This document shows, piece after piece, positions 25,592 to 33,170 of a stretch of 64,000 bases of DNA. The notes under the pieces were generated by a model. That model saw only the letters and a program-made list of their open reading frames with translations. It made no database searches and was not told where the DNA came from. The stretch comes from Flavonifractor porci (GTDB taxonomy: Bacteria > Bacillota > Clostridia > Oscillospirales > Oscillospiraceae), in contig NZ_JBBHLB010000006.1 in the NCBI RefSeq assembly GCF_037572415.1, forward strand, positions 124,001-188,000, given 5' to 3'. Within the stretch, counting starts at the first letter, position 1. Each line of letters opens with the position of its first letter. The position numbers and the translations under genes were made by a program.

Positions 25592-27739
25592 ATGAACGGA
25601 TTAAAAAAGTGTGCCATTTGGTTTTTCTCCCTGCTCCTGCTTCTCCCGCTTGGTCTTGTAAGCGCCTATGCCTCTGATGGCGCCCAATCCAACTACACCG
25701 CGATATCATCCGACGGCGAAACAACCGCCGCCATTACAGCGAATGGTGATCTCTACTGCTGGGGAGACAACACATACGGCACCGTGGGTATGGGTCCCTC
25801 TGTCCGCTACCAGGAAACGCCGGTCAAGGTACTTTCGGACGTCCGCTCCATTCTTATCAGAAGCGGAACGGCCTATGCCACTTTGAAGAACGGCGATCTT
25901 TATGCCTGGGGTAAGGGCAATTACGGATGCGCTGGCACCGGCAGCGAGGCGGACCAGTTTCTGCCCGTGAAGATCCTGTCCAATGTCAGACAGCTGATTG
26001 CCGAGCTTGGAAGCGCTACTCCGGGGGCAATCACAACAAACAATGACCTGTATTGCTGGGGGCAGAACGCATACGGCTGCGCCGGCGCCGGTCATACCAA
26101 TTACCAGCTCACCCCCGTCAAGGTACTTTCCAATGTGAGCTACGCGACCATTACCGGCACCAGATCTGCGGCCATTACCCAAAACGGCGATCTGTACTGC
26201 TGGGGAAGTAAGGGCGCTGGCTTGGCCAAGTGCCCTGAGGGCATCTATCAGGTCAATGCGCCGGTCAAGGTCTATTCCGGCGTCGCCTCTGTAACGCTGC
26301 ATGGCACCGATTTCGGTCTGCTGCTTACATACAATGGGGATCTGTGCGTATGGGGGGACAATCGAAACGCCCTGTTGGGCGTACCGCTGGGCGACTATGA
26401 TACCTCATCCCTGGCAGGTAGCTGGGTCAGCGCAAACGCCGCGCTCAGGTCGGGAACTGCTCCCCAAATCGCAGCAGCAAGTCAATCTGCCGGTCTCTCC
26501 GCCGGATCGACTGTAGCTGTGGCGGTTCCCAGGGTGAACGAGAAACTTTCCGTGCCAACGAAGGTACTTTCCAATGTGGCCCGCGCCACCTATCTCAACG
26601 GCAACGATACGCTGCCCACCATCGTGGCGCTGACCAAGAACAGCGATTTGTATTGCTGGGGCTACAACGGCGGATTTGGCACCATCGGAAATGGAACCAA
26701 GCAGGATCAAACCACTCCCTATAAAGTCCTTTCCAATGTAAAGAACTTTACGGTTGGCGGATACGGCGTTTATGCCATCACAAACAACGGGGACTTGTTC
26801 AGCTGGGGCCGCCAGGCCTATTATGGTTGGGCGGACGAGACCGAAGATATTCTCCTTGCCCCCAAGAAGCTGCTGTCCAATATTGCCTCCTTTTCACTGG
26901 AGCCCGACGGCGAGGTGGTCATGGCGTTGACCTCCGGCGGCGATTTGTACAGCTGGGGCAACAACAACTGCGGCGCCACCGGCAACGAAATCGACGGCGA
27001 CGCCCAGGTGGCGCCGGTAAAGGTGTTGTCCGACGTGGTATACGCCAGCGCCTTGAGTGAGCATGGCGGAAACCATACTGTCTCCATGGCAATTACCAGC
27101 ACAGGCGATCTCTATTGCTGGGGTAAAAATAATTCCGGGCAGGTAGGAAACGGCGGAAAGGGCCTCATACGCCACACAAAAGGCGTGCCCGGCGCATGGG
27201 GAATTTTGTCTCAGACGCTCAAGTGCGTGCTCTCTCCCGATCAGGTGCTGACCAATATGCGCCTTCCCGACCTGTCGGTTTCGGTCCAGGCCACCAGCAA
27301 CGCCAACCTTCACATCACCTACAACGGCGTGGAACAGGTTTTCACCAACACAAATGGCGGTTCTGTTCTCCCCCTAACCTATCAGGGCACCACCTACCTC
27401 CCCGTCCGGGCTGTGGCCGGTCTGGTGGGTCTCCAGGCAGACTGGGATGCCAATACCCAAACCGTCCTGCTTACCACAGCTTCCGGCTCTGTGGCCCGGT
27501 ATTCCAGTCCCGGCAGTCCGCTGGGAACCACCACATCCGTAACCGCCTCTTTGAACCGCGGGGTGAAAGTAACTTTGAACGGGGATGTCCAGACCTTTTA
27601 TGACGCAAATGGGCAGACTGTTTATCCCATCGTCTATAACGGAACAACCTACCTTCCTGTTCGAGCTATCTCCGGTCTGGTGAACCTCTCCATCCAGTGG
27701 GACGGCACCGCCAACACGGTCAGGCTGACAGATCAGTAA
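25592..27739 (+). CDS. secreted RCC1-repeat (beta-propeller) protein with two stalk domains
   Basis: 715 residues with a signal peptide (MNGLKKCAIWFFSLLLLLPL, cleavage after AYA). About nine RCC1-type repeats follow, each with a core like NGDLYCWGDNTYGTVG and a spacer VKVLSNV, spread over residues 30-550; this predicts a beta-propeller outside the cell. The C-terminus carries two copper amine oxidase-like stalk domains, each with the phrase YQGTTYLPVRAVAGL or YNGTTYLPVRAISGL. RCC1 propellers are best known as eukaryotic chromatin proteins, but secreted versions occur in gut Firmicutes. AGGAGGTAGC precedes the start. Ligand and function unknown; adhesion or wall binding is a guess. Confidence 0.85.
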   Translation: MNGLKKCAIWFFSLLLLLPLGLVSAYASDGAQSNYTAISSDGETTAAITANGDLYCWGDNTYGTVGMGPSVRYQETPVKVLSDVRSILIRSGTAYATLKNGDLYAWGKGNYGCAGTGSEADQFLPVKILSNVRQLIAELGSATPGAITTNNDLYCWGQNAYGCAGAGHTNYQLTPVKVLSNVSYATITGTRSAAITQNGDLYCWGSKGAGLAKCPEGIYQVNAPVKVYSGVASVTLHGTDFGLLLTYNGDLCVWGDNRNALLGVPLGDYDTSSLAGSWVSANAALRSGTAPQIAAASQSAGLSAGSTVAVAVPRVNEKLSVPTKVLSNVARATYLNGNDTLPTIVALTKNSDLYCWGYNGGFGTIGNGTKQDQTTPYKVLSNVKNFTVGGYGVYAITNNGDLFSWGRQAYYGWADETEDILLAPKKLLSNIASFSLEPDGEVVMALTSGGDLYSWGNNNCGATGNEIDGDAQVAPVKVLSDVVYASALSEHGGNHTVSMAITSTGDLYCWGKNNSGQVGNGGKGLIRHTKGVPGAWGILSQTLKCVLSPDQVLTNMRLPDLSVSVQATSNANLHITYNGVEQVFTNTNGGSVLPLTYQGTTYLPVRAVAGLVGLQADWDANTQTVLLTTASGSVARYSSPGSPLGTTTSVTASLNRGVKVTLNGDVQTFYDANGQTVYPIVYNGTTYLPVRAISGLVNLSIQWDGTANTVRLTDQ

Positions 27740-27758
27740 AAATAGCAGCAATTTTAGT

Positions 27759-27800
27759 AAAAAAGGAGTGGCGCAGCATCCGTTGCGCCACTCCTTTTTA
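27759..27800 (+). terminator. terminator after the RCC1 gene
   Basis: AAAAAGGAGTGGCGCA and its complement with a GCATCCGT loop, then a T-rich tail. It lies between converging genes. Confidence 0.85.
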
Positions 27801-27870
27801 TAAATGGATTCCAATAATGATCCAGGTGCTCTGTGCCTTTTATAACTTTCCGGGGACTAGGGGCCTGCAC

Positions 27871-28704
27871 CTATTCCTCTACGCCGTACCAGGCCAGCAG
27901 GGATTCCACCATGCCGTCCACGATCTTGGCTTGATACTCCGGGGTCTCCATAAGGGCGTCCTCCCGGGGATTGGTCATAAAGCCCATCTCAATGAACACG
28001 CAGGGCATGGTGGAGAAGTTGAAGGCGGTCAGGTCGGAGCGCTGGACGGTGCCCAGGTTCTTGGCTCCCGTATGCTCGCACACCGCCTCGATCATCAGCT
28101 CGCCCAGCCGGGCGCTCTCCTCCACGATGGAGGGGGTGCCCAGCAGGTCCCCGTAGGGCACCAGCACCATGGCCCCGTTGTAGTCCGGGTCGGTCCAGCC
28201 GTTGGCGTGGATGCTGATATGTACATCGGCCCCCGCCTCCCTGGCGATCTCGCACCGGGCGATGCCGCCCAGGGTGATCTCAGACACCTCCCGGGTCATC
28301 ACTACCTCGGCTCCCAGGGCCTCCAGGGCGTCCCGGAGCTGGAGCCCCACCGCCAGGTTGAGCTGCTCCTCGGTCTGGTTGGCTCCGGCGGTGCCGCCGC
28401 CGAAGAGGTACTTGGTCTCATCGGACAGCGGAGAGACCAGCTCCCGCTGGCCGGTGCCGGTCAGCGGGGTGACGCAGTGGCCGGGGTCCACGCAGATCAC
28501 CGCCCCCTCCAGGGGCAGCGGGGTGGGGGTGGGCTCCGGCGTGGGCGTAGGCTCCGGGGTGGGGGTGGGGGTGGGGGTGGGCGTGGGCTCAGCGGAGGGC
28601 GTCGCCGCCGGGGTGGGCGTGGGGACGGCCTGTCCCCCGCCCAGTCCGGCGCAGCCGGTACACAGCAGCGCCGCCATCAGCGCCAGGCAGCACAGCCGTC
28701 TCAC
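27871..28704 (-). CDS. N-acetylmuramoyl-L-alanine amidase lipoprotein
   Basis: About 277 residues. A lipoprotein signal (LALMAALLCTGC) is followed by a 45-residue Thr-Pro/Glu-Pro repeat that would tether the enzyme through the wall. The Amidase_3 domain shows VDPGHC (zinc His), the EEQLNLAV Glu, HISIHANG (second His) and the late catalytic Glu in CVFIEMGFMTNPREDAL. It cleaves the MurNAc-L-Ala bond of peptidoglycan. The start is GTG: either 28704, giving a GTGA overlap with the upstream gene, or 28713; I favour 28704. It is coupled to the zinc-ribbon YARHG gene. Confidence 0.88.
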   Translation of the reverse strand: MRRLCCLALMAALLCTGCAGLGGGQAVPTPTPAATPSAEPTPTPTPTPTPEPTPTPEPTPTPLPLEGAVICVDPGHCVTPLTGTGQRELVSPLSDETKYLFGGGTAGANQTEEQLNLAVGLQLRDALEALGAEVVMTREVSEITLGGIARCEIAREAGADVHISIHANGWTDPDYNGAMVLVPYGDLLGTPSIVEESARLGELMIEAVCEHTGAKNLGTVQRSDLTAFNFSTMPCVFIEMGFMTNPREDALMETPEYQAKIVDGMVESLLAWYGVEE

Positions 28705-29756
28705 TGCCGCCACCCCATCTCCCGCTCGTAGGCCAGGATGGTCTCCAGATTGGCCTGTTCATAGGCATTGAACACGCTGGTGTCAAAGGTGGAGGCATTG
28801 AGCCCGTCCACCGGCGTGTACCAGTTCTGGCGGTCAAAATAGTCCTGGATCTCCTGGCTGGAGAACTGATAGCCGTACCGGGCGTAGATCTCGTTGCGGA
28901 TCAGGCTTACCTCCTCCTTGGTGAAGGGGGCCAGATCGCTCTTATCAATGTACTGGCTGTCCGTGGGCAGCAGATAGTCGCTGTCCATGATGTCCGGATC
29001 GTCGTTGTCCCGGCCGCCCAGCAGCGCCAGCCAGATGTCGCCCCAGCCCGCCGAAGCGGCCTGGCTGTAGGTGATGCCGTAGTAGGTCCACTCATGCAGG
29101 CCCTCGTCGTACCAGTAGGCCTCATAGGGATCCACGCTGTCGGAACTGCCGTTGACATAGAGGTTCATCCACTCGTCCAGCCGGCCCTGGTCCCAGGCCT
29201 CCCGGAAGGTGATGCCCTCGATCCGCGCGGAGAGCAGCTTGTCCATATCCAGCTGAATGGGATAGCTGCTCTGGCCCTGGCCGGGGGTCTGAGCGGGCTT
29301 GTCCTCCTCCTCCGGCGGCTCACTCTCAAGGGGCTGCGTCTCTACGACGCCGGAGGGGCTGGGGCTGGCCTCAGCATCGGAAGAGGTAGGCTTCAGAATG
29401 CCCATAGCCATCACCAGGGCCACAACGGCGCCCGCCACCAGGATACACAGCACCGCCACCAGGGCGATGTAGCCTCCCTTCCGGCGGGGCGGCTCCTGCT
29501 CTGGCTCGGATGGCTCCATAGGAGCCTGCCAGGTCGGTTCCTCCCGCTTGGGCGGCTCCGCAGGAGCCTGCCGGAGCACTTCCTCCTGCTTGGGCATCTC
29601 CTTGGAAGGCTCGGGCTTGGGCGGCTCCACGGGAGCCTGTGGGGCGGACTGAGCGGGCTGGGGCGGGCGGTTCTCGGGCTTGGTGGTGGGCTTGCCGCAC
29701 TTGTAGCAGAAGGCGGCGGTATCCGCCAGCTTCGCCCCGCAGTATTTACAAAACAT
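28701..29756 (-). CDS. zinc-ribbon membrane protein with YARHG domain
   Basis: 351 residues from ATG 29756, preceded by AAAGGAG. The N-terminus is a zinc ribbon, FCKYCGAKLADTAAFCYKCGK, then a Pro/Gln/Glu-rich cytoplasmic linker, one membrane helix (residues about 106-130, GYIALVAVLCILVAGAVVAL) and an outside part. The C-terminal 80 residues are a YARHG domain: IRNEIYARYGYQFSSQEIQ, then DYFDRQNWYTPV. YARHG proteins are extracellular and thought to bind wall material. Its stop overlaps the amidase start, so wall remodelling is the likely context. The zinc-ribbon plus membrane-helix layout is shared with the five paralogues at 48-54 kb. Confidence 0.85.
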   Translation of the reverse strand: MFCKYCGAKLADTAAFCYKCGKPTTKPENRPPQPAQSAPQAPVEPPKPEPSKEMPKQEEVLRQAPAEPPKREEPTWQAPMEPSEPEQEPPRRKGGYIALVAVLCILVAGAVVALVMAMGILKPTSSDAEASPSPSGVVETQPLESEPPEEEDKPAQTPGQGQSSYPIQLDMDKLLSARIEGITFREAWDQGRLDEWMNLYVNGSSDSVDPYEAYWYDEGLHEWTYYGITYSQAASAGWGDIWLALLGGRDNDDPDIMDSDYLLPTDSQYIDKSDLAPFTKEEVSLIRNEIYARYGYQFSSQEIQDYFDRQNWYTPVDGLNASTFDTSVFNAYEQANLETILAYEREMGWRQ

Positions 29757-29786
29757 GGCGCACAAACTCCTTTCTGTCAAACAGGC

Positions 29787-30665
29787 TCACAGGGTATCCA
29801 CCTGGTAGCCCAGCGTGCGGCTCTCACCGGGAGCCAGGGTGATGCAGTAGGCCTTGTCGGACAGTTCCGGGCCCTCCCCCGCCTCGGCGGACATCCCGTG
29901 CCAGGGCTCGATGCACACATAGGGAGCCGCCTTGCCCGGCATGGACCACAGGGCCAGCAGCGGGAAGTCGTGGAAGCGCACCCGCACGCCCTTGCCGGTC
30001 TTTTTGCTGTGCAGCTCCACCTGCCGGGACTTGAGGCCCCGGAAGATCAGGGTGTCCCTCTCATCAAAGTACTTATAGTCCAGGGGCAGCACATCGGTGT
30101 CCTCCAGACAGGGCAGGGTGCGGTTCAGGTCCACCCCGTTGGCGTCGGGCACCAGGGTGGGGCAGGTCTCTTTCTGCTCAAAGCGCACCTCGTAGTCGGT
30201 AAAGACCTCCCCCTCCTCCAGGGGACAGCGGAAGCCGGTGTGGGCCCCCACGCAGAAGGGCATGGGCTTGTCCCCGGTGTTGGTCACCGTCACAGAGGTG
30301 GCAAAGCCGGTATCGGTGAGCTGCTGGCGCACCACCAGCCGGAAGGGATAGGGATAGACCTCCAGAGTGTCGCCGCTCTCCCGCAGCTCCAGCTCCGCCC
30401 AGTCCTCGCCCTGGCCGGCCACCGCAAACTCGCAGGCACGGGCAAAGCCGTGGCGGTTCATGGAGACCTCTTTGCCCTCAATGCGGATCTTGCCCTCCTT
30501 CAGGCCGCCCACAATGGGGAAGAGCAGGGGGTTGCGCCCCGGCCAGTAGGCCGGATCTCCCGTCCAGATATATTCCAGGCCGTTCTCGTCCCGATAGGAC
30601 ACCAGCTCGCCGCCGTGGGTGGCCACCCTTGCGGTCCGCCCGCCCCGTTTCAGTTCCAGTTCCAT
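29787..30665 (-). CDS. aldose 1-epimerase family protein
   Basis: 292 residues. Recognisable elements are the N-terminal VATHGGELVSYRDENG, WTGDPAYWPGRNPLLFPIVG, the catalytic-His neighbourhood MNRHGFARACEF, a second conserved His in VGAHTGFRCPLEEGE, and CIEPWHGMSA near the end. The YeaD/LacX-type members act on hexoses or hexose phosphates, with substrate usually unproven. ATG 30665 was chosen since AAGGAGG lies eight bases before it; a GTG three bases upstream is less likely. Confidence 0.88.
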   Translation of the reverse strand: MELELKRGGRTARVATHGGELVSYRDENGLEYIWTGDPAYWPGRNPLLFPIVGGLKEGKIRIEGKEVSMNRHGFARACEFAVAGQGEDWAELELRESGDTLEVYPYPFRLVVRQQLTDTGFATSVTVTNTGDKPMPFCVGAHTGFRCPLEEGEVFTDYEVRFEQKETCPTLVPDANGVDLNRTLPCLEDTDVLPLDYKYFDERDTLIFRGLKSRQVELHSKKTGKGVRVRFHDFPLLALWSMPGKAAPYVCIEPWHGMSAEAGEGPELSDKAYCITLAPGESRTLGYQVDTL

Positions 30666-30734
30666 CACATACGCCTCCTTGTGTTGCTACCAGCATTATA
30701 CCGGTCCTTTTCCTCCAATGCAAGGCCGCGATGT

Positions 30735-30763
30735 TTGACATATGGCCGGTTCGGGGATAAAAT
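30735..30763 (+). promoter_or_regulatory. promoter of the TIGR04255-GNAT operon
   Basis: TTGACA (30735-30740), 17 bases, TAAAAT (30758-30763), 35 bases before the first start codon. Confidence 0.82.
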
Positions 30764-30797
30764 AGGAGAGACTTTATAACAGGAAGGAGCAGCCACC

Positions 30798-31604
30798 ATG
30801 CTGTTTGCCCCATATGAGCGGTTCCACTATGTCCGTTCCCCCCTGGTGGAGGTCATCTGCCAGCTTCGTTTCCCCACCATCCTGTCCATCGGCGCCAATG
30901 AGCCCGCCGCCTTCCAGGAGGCCATCCGGAAGGACTTCCCCAAGTATATGACCCGGCAGGAGCAGTTGCCCCCCAAAGTGGTGAAGAAGGGCAACGCCAC
31001 CGCCCTGGAGCCCCAGAAGCCCATCACCAACTACCACTTCATCTCGGAGGACGGCCGTTGGAAGATCAACCTGACCCAGAACTTTATCGCCCTGTCCACC
31101 CTGTCCTATCAGCGGTGGGAGGACTTTGCCATCCGGCTGGACCAGGCCTTGGCCCAGTTCATCCAGATCTATCAGCCCGCCTACTTTGAGCGCATCGGCC
31201 TGCGGTACGTCAACGCCGTGTCCCGGAAGGCCCTGGGCCTGGAGGACCAGCTGTGGGATGATCTGATCCAGAGCCAGTACCTGGGCATTCTGGGCGAGCC
31301 CGACGTGGAGGAGAGCGAGATCGTCAAGTGCGCCCTGGATGTGGAGACCCCCCTGGTGGGCGGCTACCGCATGAAGCTCCATGCCGGTCCCGGCCTGGTG
31401 GGGGCCAACAACCCCCAGAACGCCAACCAGCCCAAGGAGACCCGTTTCATTCTGGACGGTGACTTCTCCGCCGCCGGTCAGGTCAATGCCGACGCCGTAC
31501 CCGAGAAGCTGGAGAAAATGCACCGCTTTGCCGTCTGCCTCTTCCGGGGCGCGGTGACCAACACCCTCCACGAGGCCATGGGCCCCACCCCCGTTGCCGA
31601 ATGA
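30798..31604 (+). CDS. TIGR04255 family protein, function unknown
   Basis: 268 residues, no signal peptide or membrane helix. The opening YVRSPLVEVICQLRFPTIL and the central AYFERIGLRYVNAVSR are what I recall as signatures of the sporadically distributed TIGR04255 family. Members turn up in many phyla and often in accessory regions, and no biochemical role is established. AGGAAGGAGCAG precedes the start. The stop overlaps the next start as ATGA, so it is coupled to an acetyltransferase gene. Confidence 0.8.
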   Translation: MLFAPYERFHYVRSPLVEVICQLRFPTILSIGANEPAAFQEAIRKDFPKYMTRQEQLPPKVVKKGNATALEPQKPITNYHFISEDGRWKINLTQNFIALSTLSYQRWEDFAIRLDQALAQFIQIYQPAYFERIGLRYVNAVSRKALGLEDQLWDDLIQSQYLGILGEPDVEESEIVKCALDVETPLVGGYRMKLHAGPGLVGANNPQNANQPKETRFILDGDFSAAGQVNADAVPEKLEKMHRFAVCLFRGAVTNTLHEAMGPTPVAE

Positions 31605-32116
31605 CCGGGGAGATGACCATCCGTCCCGCCCGCCGGGAGGAACTGGAGGAGATTTGGTCCATGGTGCGCCGGGCGGTGGTCCATATGAACCAGCTGGGCA
31701 ACCCCCAGTGGGGAGAAGACTACCCCACCCGGGACTTCTACGCCGGGGACATCGACCAGGGCGAGCTGTACGCCGCTGTCATCGACGGCAAGCTGGCCGG
31801 TGTGGCCTGTATCAACACCGCCGAATCTCCCGAGTATGACCCTCTGCCCTGGACCACCAGCCGCCCGGCTGTGGTCATCCACCGCATGGCCATCGATCCC
31901 GCCTTTCAGCGCCATGGGGTGGGCTCCGCCCTCTTTGCCTTTGCCGAGGAGGAGGCCCGCCGCCAGGGCATTGCCGCCATGCGCATCGACACCTATTCCC
32001 TCAACGACCGGATGCAGGCCCTCATCCGCAAGATGGGCTTTTCCAAGGTGGGGGAGATCCACCTTCACGGCCGGCCCCTCACCTACCCCTGTTTCGAGAA
32101 GGCCCTTGCAATTTAA
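31601..32116 (+). CDS. GNAT-family N-acetyltransferase
   Basis: 171 residues. The acetyl-CoA pocket motif is HRMAIDPAFQRHGVGSALF (motif A with the RxxGxG loop), preceded by the strand AAVIDGKLAGVACIN and followed by MRIDTYSLNDRMQALIRKMG. The fold is complete. It begins with an ATGA overlap on the TIGR04255 gene. The acetylated substrate cannot be predicted. Confidence 0.88.
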   Translation: MTGEMTIRPARREELEEIWSMVRRAVVHMNQLGNPQWGEDYPTRDFYAGDIDQGELYAAVIDGKLAGVACINTAESPEYDPLPWTTSRPAVVIHRMAIDPAFQRHGVGSALFAFAEEEARRQGIAAMRIDTYSLNDRMQALIRKMGFSKVGEIHLHGRPLTYPCFEKALAI

Positions 32117-32134
32117 CGGCAGCGCCTCTATAAT
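32106..32134 (+). promoter_or_regulatory. promoter of the NAD-salvage operon
   Basis: TTGCAA (32106-32111), 17 bases, TATAAT (32129-32134). It overlaps the end of the acetyltransferase gene and leaves a leader of about 290 bases before pncA. Confidence 0.72.
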
Positions 32135-32179
32135 AGATAGGTGTCTTGACACCACAGTCTGTCGAAAAAGGCGGAACTG

Positions 32180-32398
32180 ATGCAAGAGAGAAATGAGTTC
32201 TTGGACCGAAGAAAAGCCCTCGGCAGAGTTTTGCCGCCCGCAGGCGGCAAAACAGAGTCAGAATCTGTTTTTTCCAAGGACATGAGCCTTGGAAAAAACA
32301 CTTCTCAGCCCGCAAGCGTGCGCGCTTTGCGCGTGCGACGCAGCGGGCTGCATTCCCTCGAAAAAATGCTTGCATTTTTGAGAAGCGTGTCGAGATAG
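32180..32398 (+). other. short ORF running through the leader hairpin array, probably not a gene
   Basis: A 72-codon frame starts at an ATG with AAAAGGCGG upstream and opens MQERNEFLDRRKAL, which reads like a natural N-terminus. The remainder is encoded by the hairpin array and looks like random basic sequence. It could be the stump of a gene cut by the array, a leader peptide, or chance. Confidence 0.25.
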
Positions 32399-32411
32399 CT
32401 CGACACGCTGA
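32234..32411 (+). repeat. array of five unrelated hairpins (array B) in the pncA leader
   Basis: Back-to-back stems: GTTTTGCCGCC with complement (11 pairs, 4-base loop); TTTTTTCCAAGG (12 pairs); AGCCCGC enclosing an inner GCGCGC stem; AAAAATGC (8 pairs); AGCGTGTCGAG (11 pairs, ATAG loop). The stems share no sequence with each other. Spacers between them are short. The array ends ten bases before the pncA ribosome-binding site. Confidence 0.7.
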
Positions 32412-32430
32412 CCAAAAGGAGGAAACGGGC

Positions 32431-32967
32431 ATGAAATGTCTGCTGCTGGTGGTGGACTACCAGAAGGACTTTGTGGACGGCGCCCTGGGCTTTGCCGGGG
32501 CGGAAACCCTGGACGGCCCCATTGCGGAGAAAATCGCCGCCTATCACGCCGCCGGTGATGATGTGGCCTTCACCCTGGACACCCACCAGGAAAACTACCT
32601 GGACACCCAGGAGGGGCGGAAGCTGCCGGTGCCCCACTGTCTGATGAATTCGGAGGGCTGGCAGCTCTACGGCAAAACCGGACAGGCCATGGACAAAGGC
32701 AAGGACATGGTGATTTGCAAGCCCGCCTTCCCCTCTCTATGGCTGGGCAACTGGCTCAAAAGTCAGGGGTATGACCGCATTGAGATCGTGGGGCTGGTAT
32801 CCTACCTGTGCGTGCTGTCCAATGCCATCATGGCCAAGGCCGCCCTGCCCGAGGCCGAGCTGGTGGTGGATGCCGCCTGCACCGCCGGTCCCGACCCCGT
32901 CCTCCACAACAACGTGCTGGACCTGATGGAGGCCCTGCAGATCACGGTCATCAACCGGAAGGATTGA
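32431..32967 (+). CDS. pncA: nicotinamidase-like cysteine hydrolase
   Basis: 178 residues of the isochorismatase-like fold. The catalytic Asp is in VVDYQKDFV (residue 9), the Lys in MVICKPAF and the nucleophilic Cys in GLVSYLCVLSNAI. The zinc-ligand segment TLDTHQENY is present. It would turn nicotinamide into nicotinate, and the nicotinate phosphoribosyltransferase gene follows in the same operon, which makes the assignment firm by context. AAAAGGAGGAAAC precedes the start. The leader is about 290 bases and full of hairpins. Confidence 0.87.
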   Translation: MKCLLLVVDYQKDFVDGALGFAGAETLDGPIAEKIAAYHAAGDDVAFTLDTHQENYLDTQEGRKLPVPHCLMNSEGWQLYGKTGQAMDKGKDMVICKPAFPSLWLGNWLKSQGYDRIEIVGLVSYLCVLSNAIMAKAALPEAELVVDAACTAGPDPVLHNNVLDLMEALQITVINRKD

Positions 32968-32972
32968 TTGAG

Positions 32973-33032
32973 ATGAAAGAACATATGAACTACACCCTTC
33001 TCTGTGATTTCTATGAGCTGTCTCCCAGGTGA
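32973..33032 (+). pseudogene. truncated 5' end of a second nicotinate phosphoribosyltransferase gene
   Basis: The 19-codon frame MKEHMNYTLLCDFYELSPR, with GGAAGGA before its ATG, matches the first 16 residues of pncB at 33171 (MKQHMNYTLLCDFYEL) at 15 positions. At the DNA level the copies differ at seven silent sites and one replacement. After codon 16 the homology stops and the sequence runs directly into hairpin array C. This is best read as a decapitated copy of pncB. Confidence 0.75.
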
Positions 33033-33136
33033 ATGTCCCATTCACCCGGGGCCCCAATTTCATTTGATCTGCGGGCGGCGAAACTGAATTCCGCCGCCCT
33101 GCGCCGCTTACCGCGGCGCCCCGCCTTGCGGGGCCC
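33028..33136 (+). repeat. array of four unrelated hairpins (array C) between pncA and pncB
   Basis: Stems in order: GGTGAATG with CATTCACC (3-base loop); GGGCGGCG with CGCCGCCC; GCGCCGC with GCGGCGC (5-base loop); CCCCGC with GCGGGG (3-base loop). The string CGGGGCCCCA occurs at both ends. The array begins exactly where homology to pncB ends in the truncated copy. Confidence 0.7.
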
Positions 33137-33170
33137 CATGGTGAGCCATAAACCGGGAGGTTTGAACGCC

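Noticed and set aside
32234..32411. CRISPR array or REP/BIME repeats for the hairpin arrays
   Set aside because: The stems do not repeat one sequence and there are no regular spacers.
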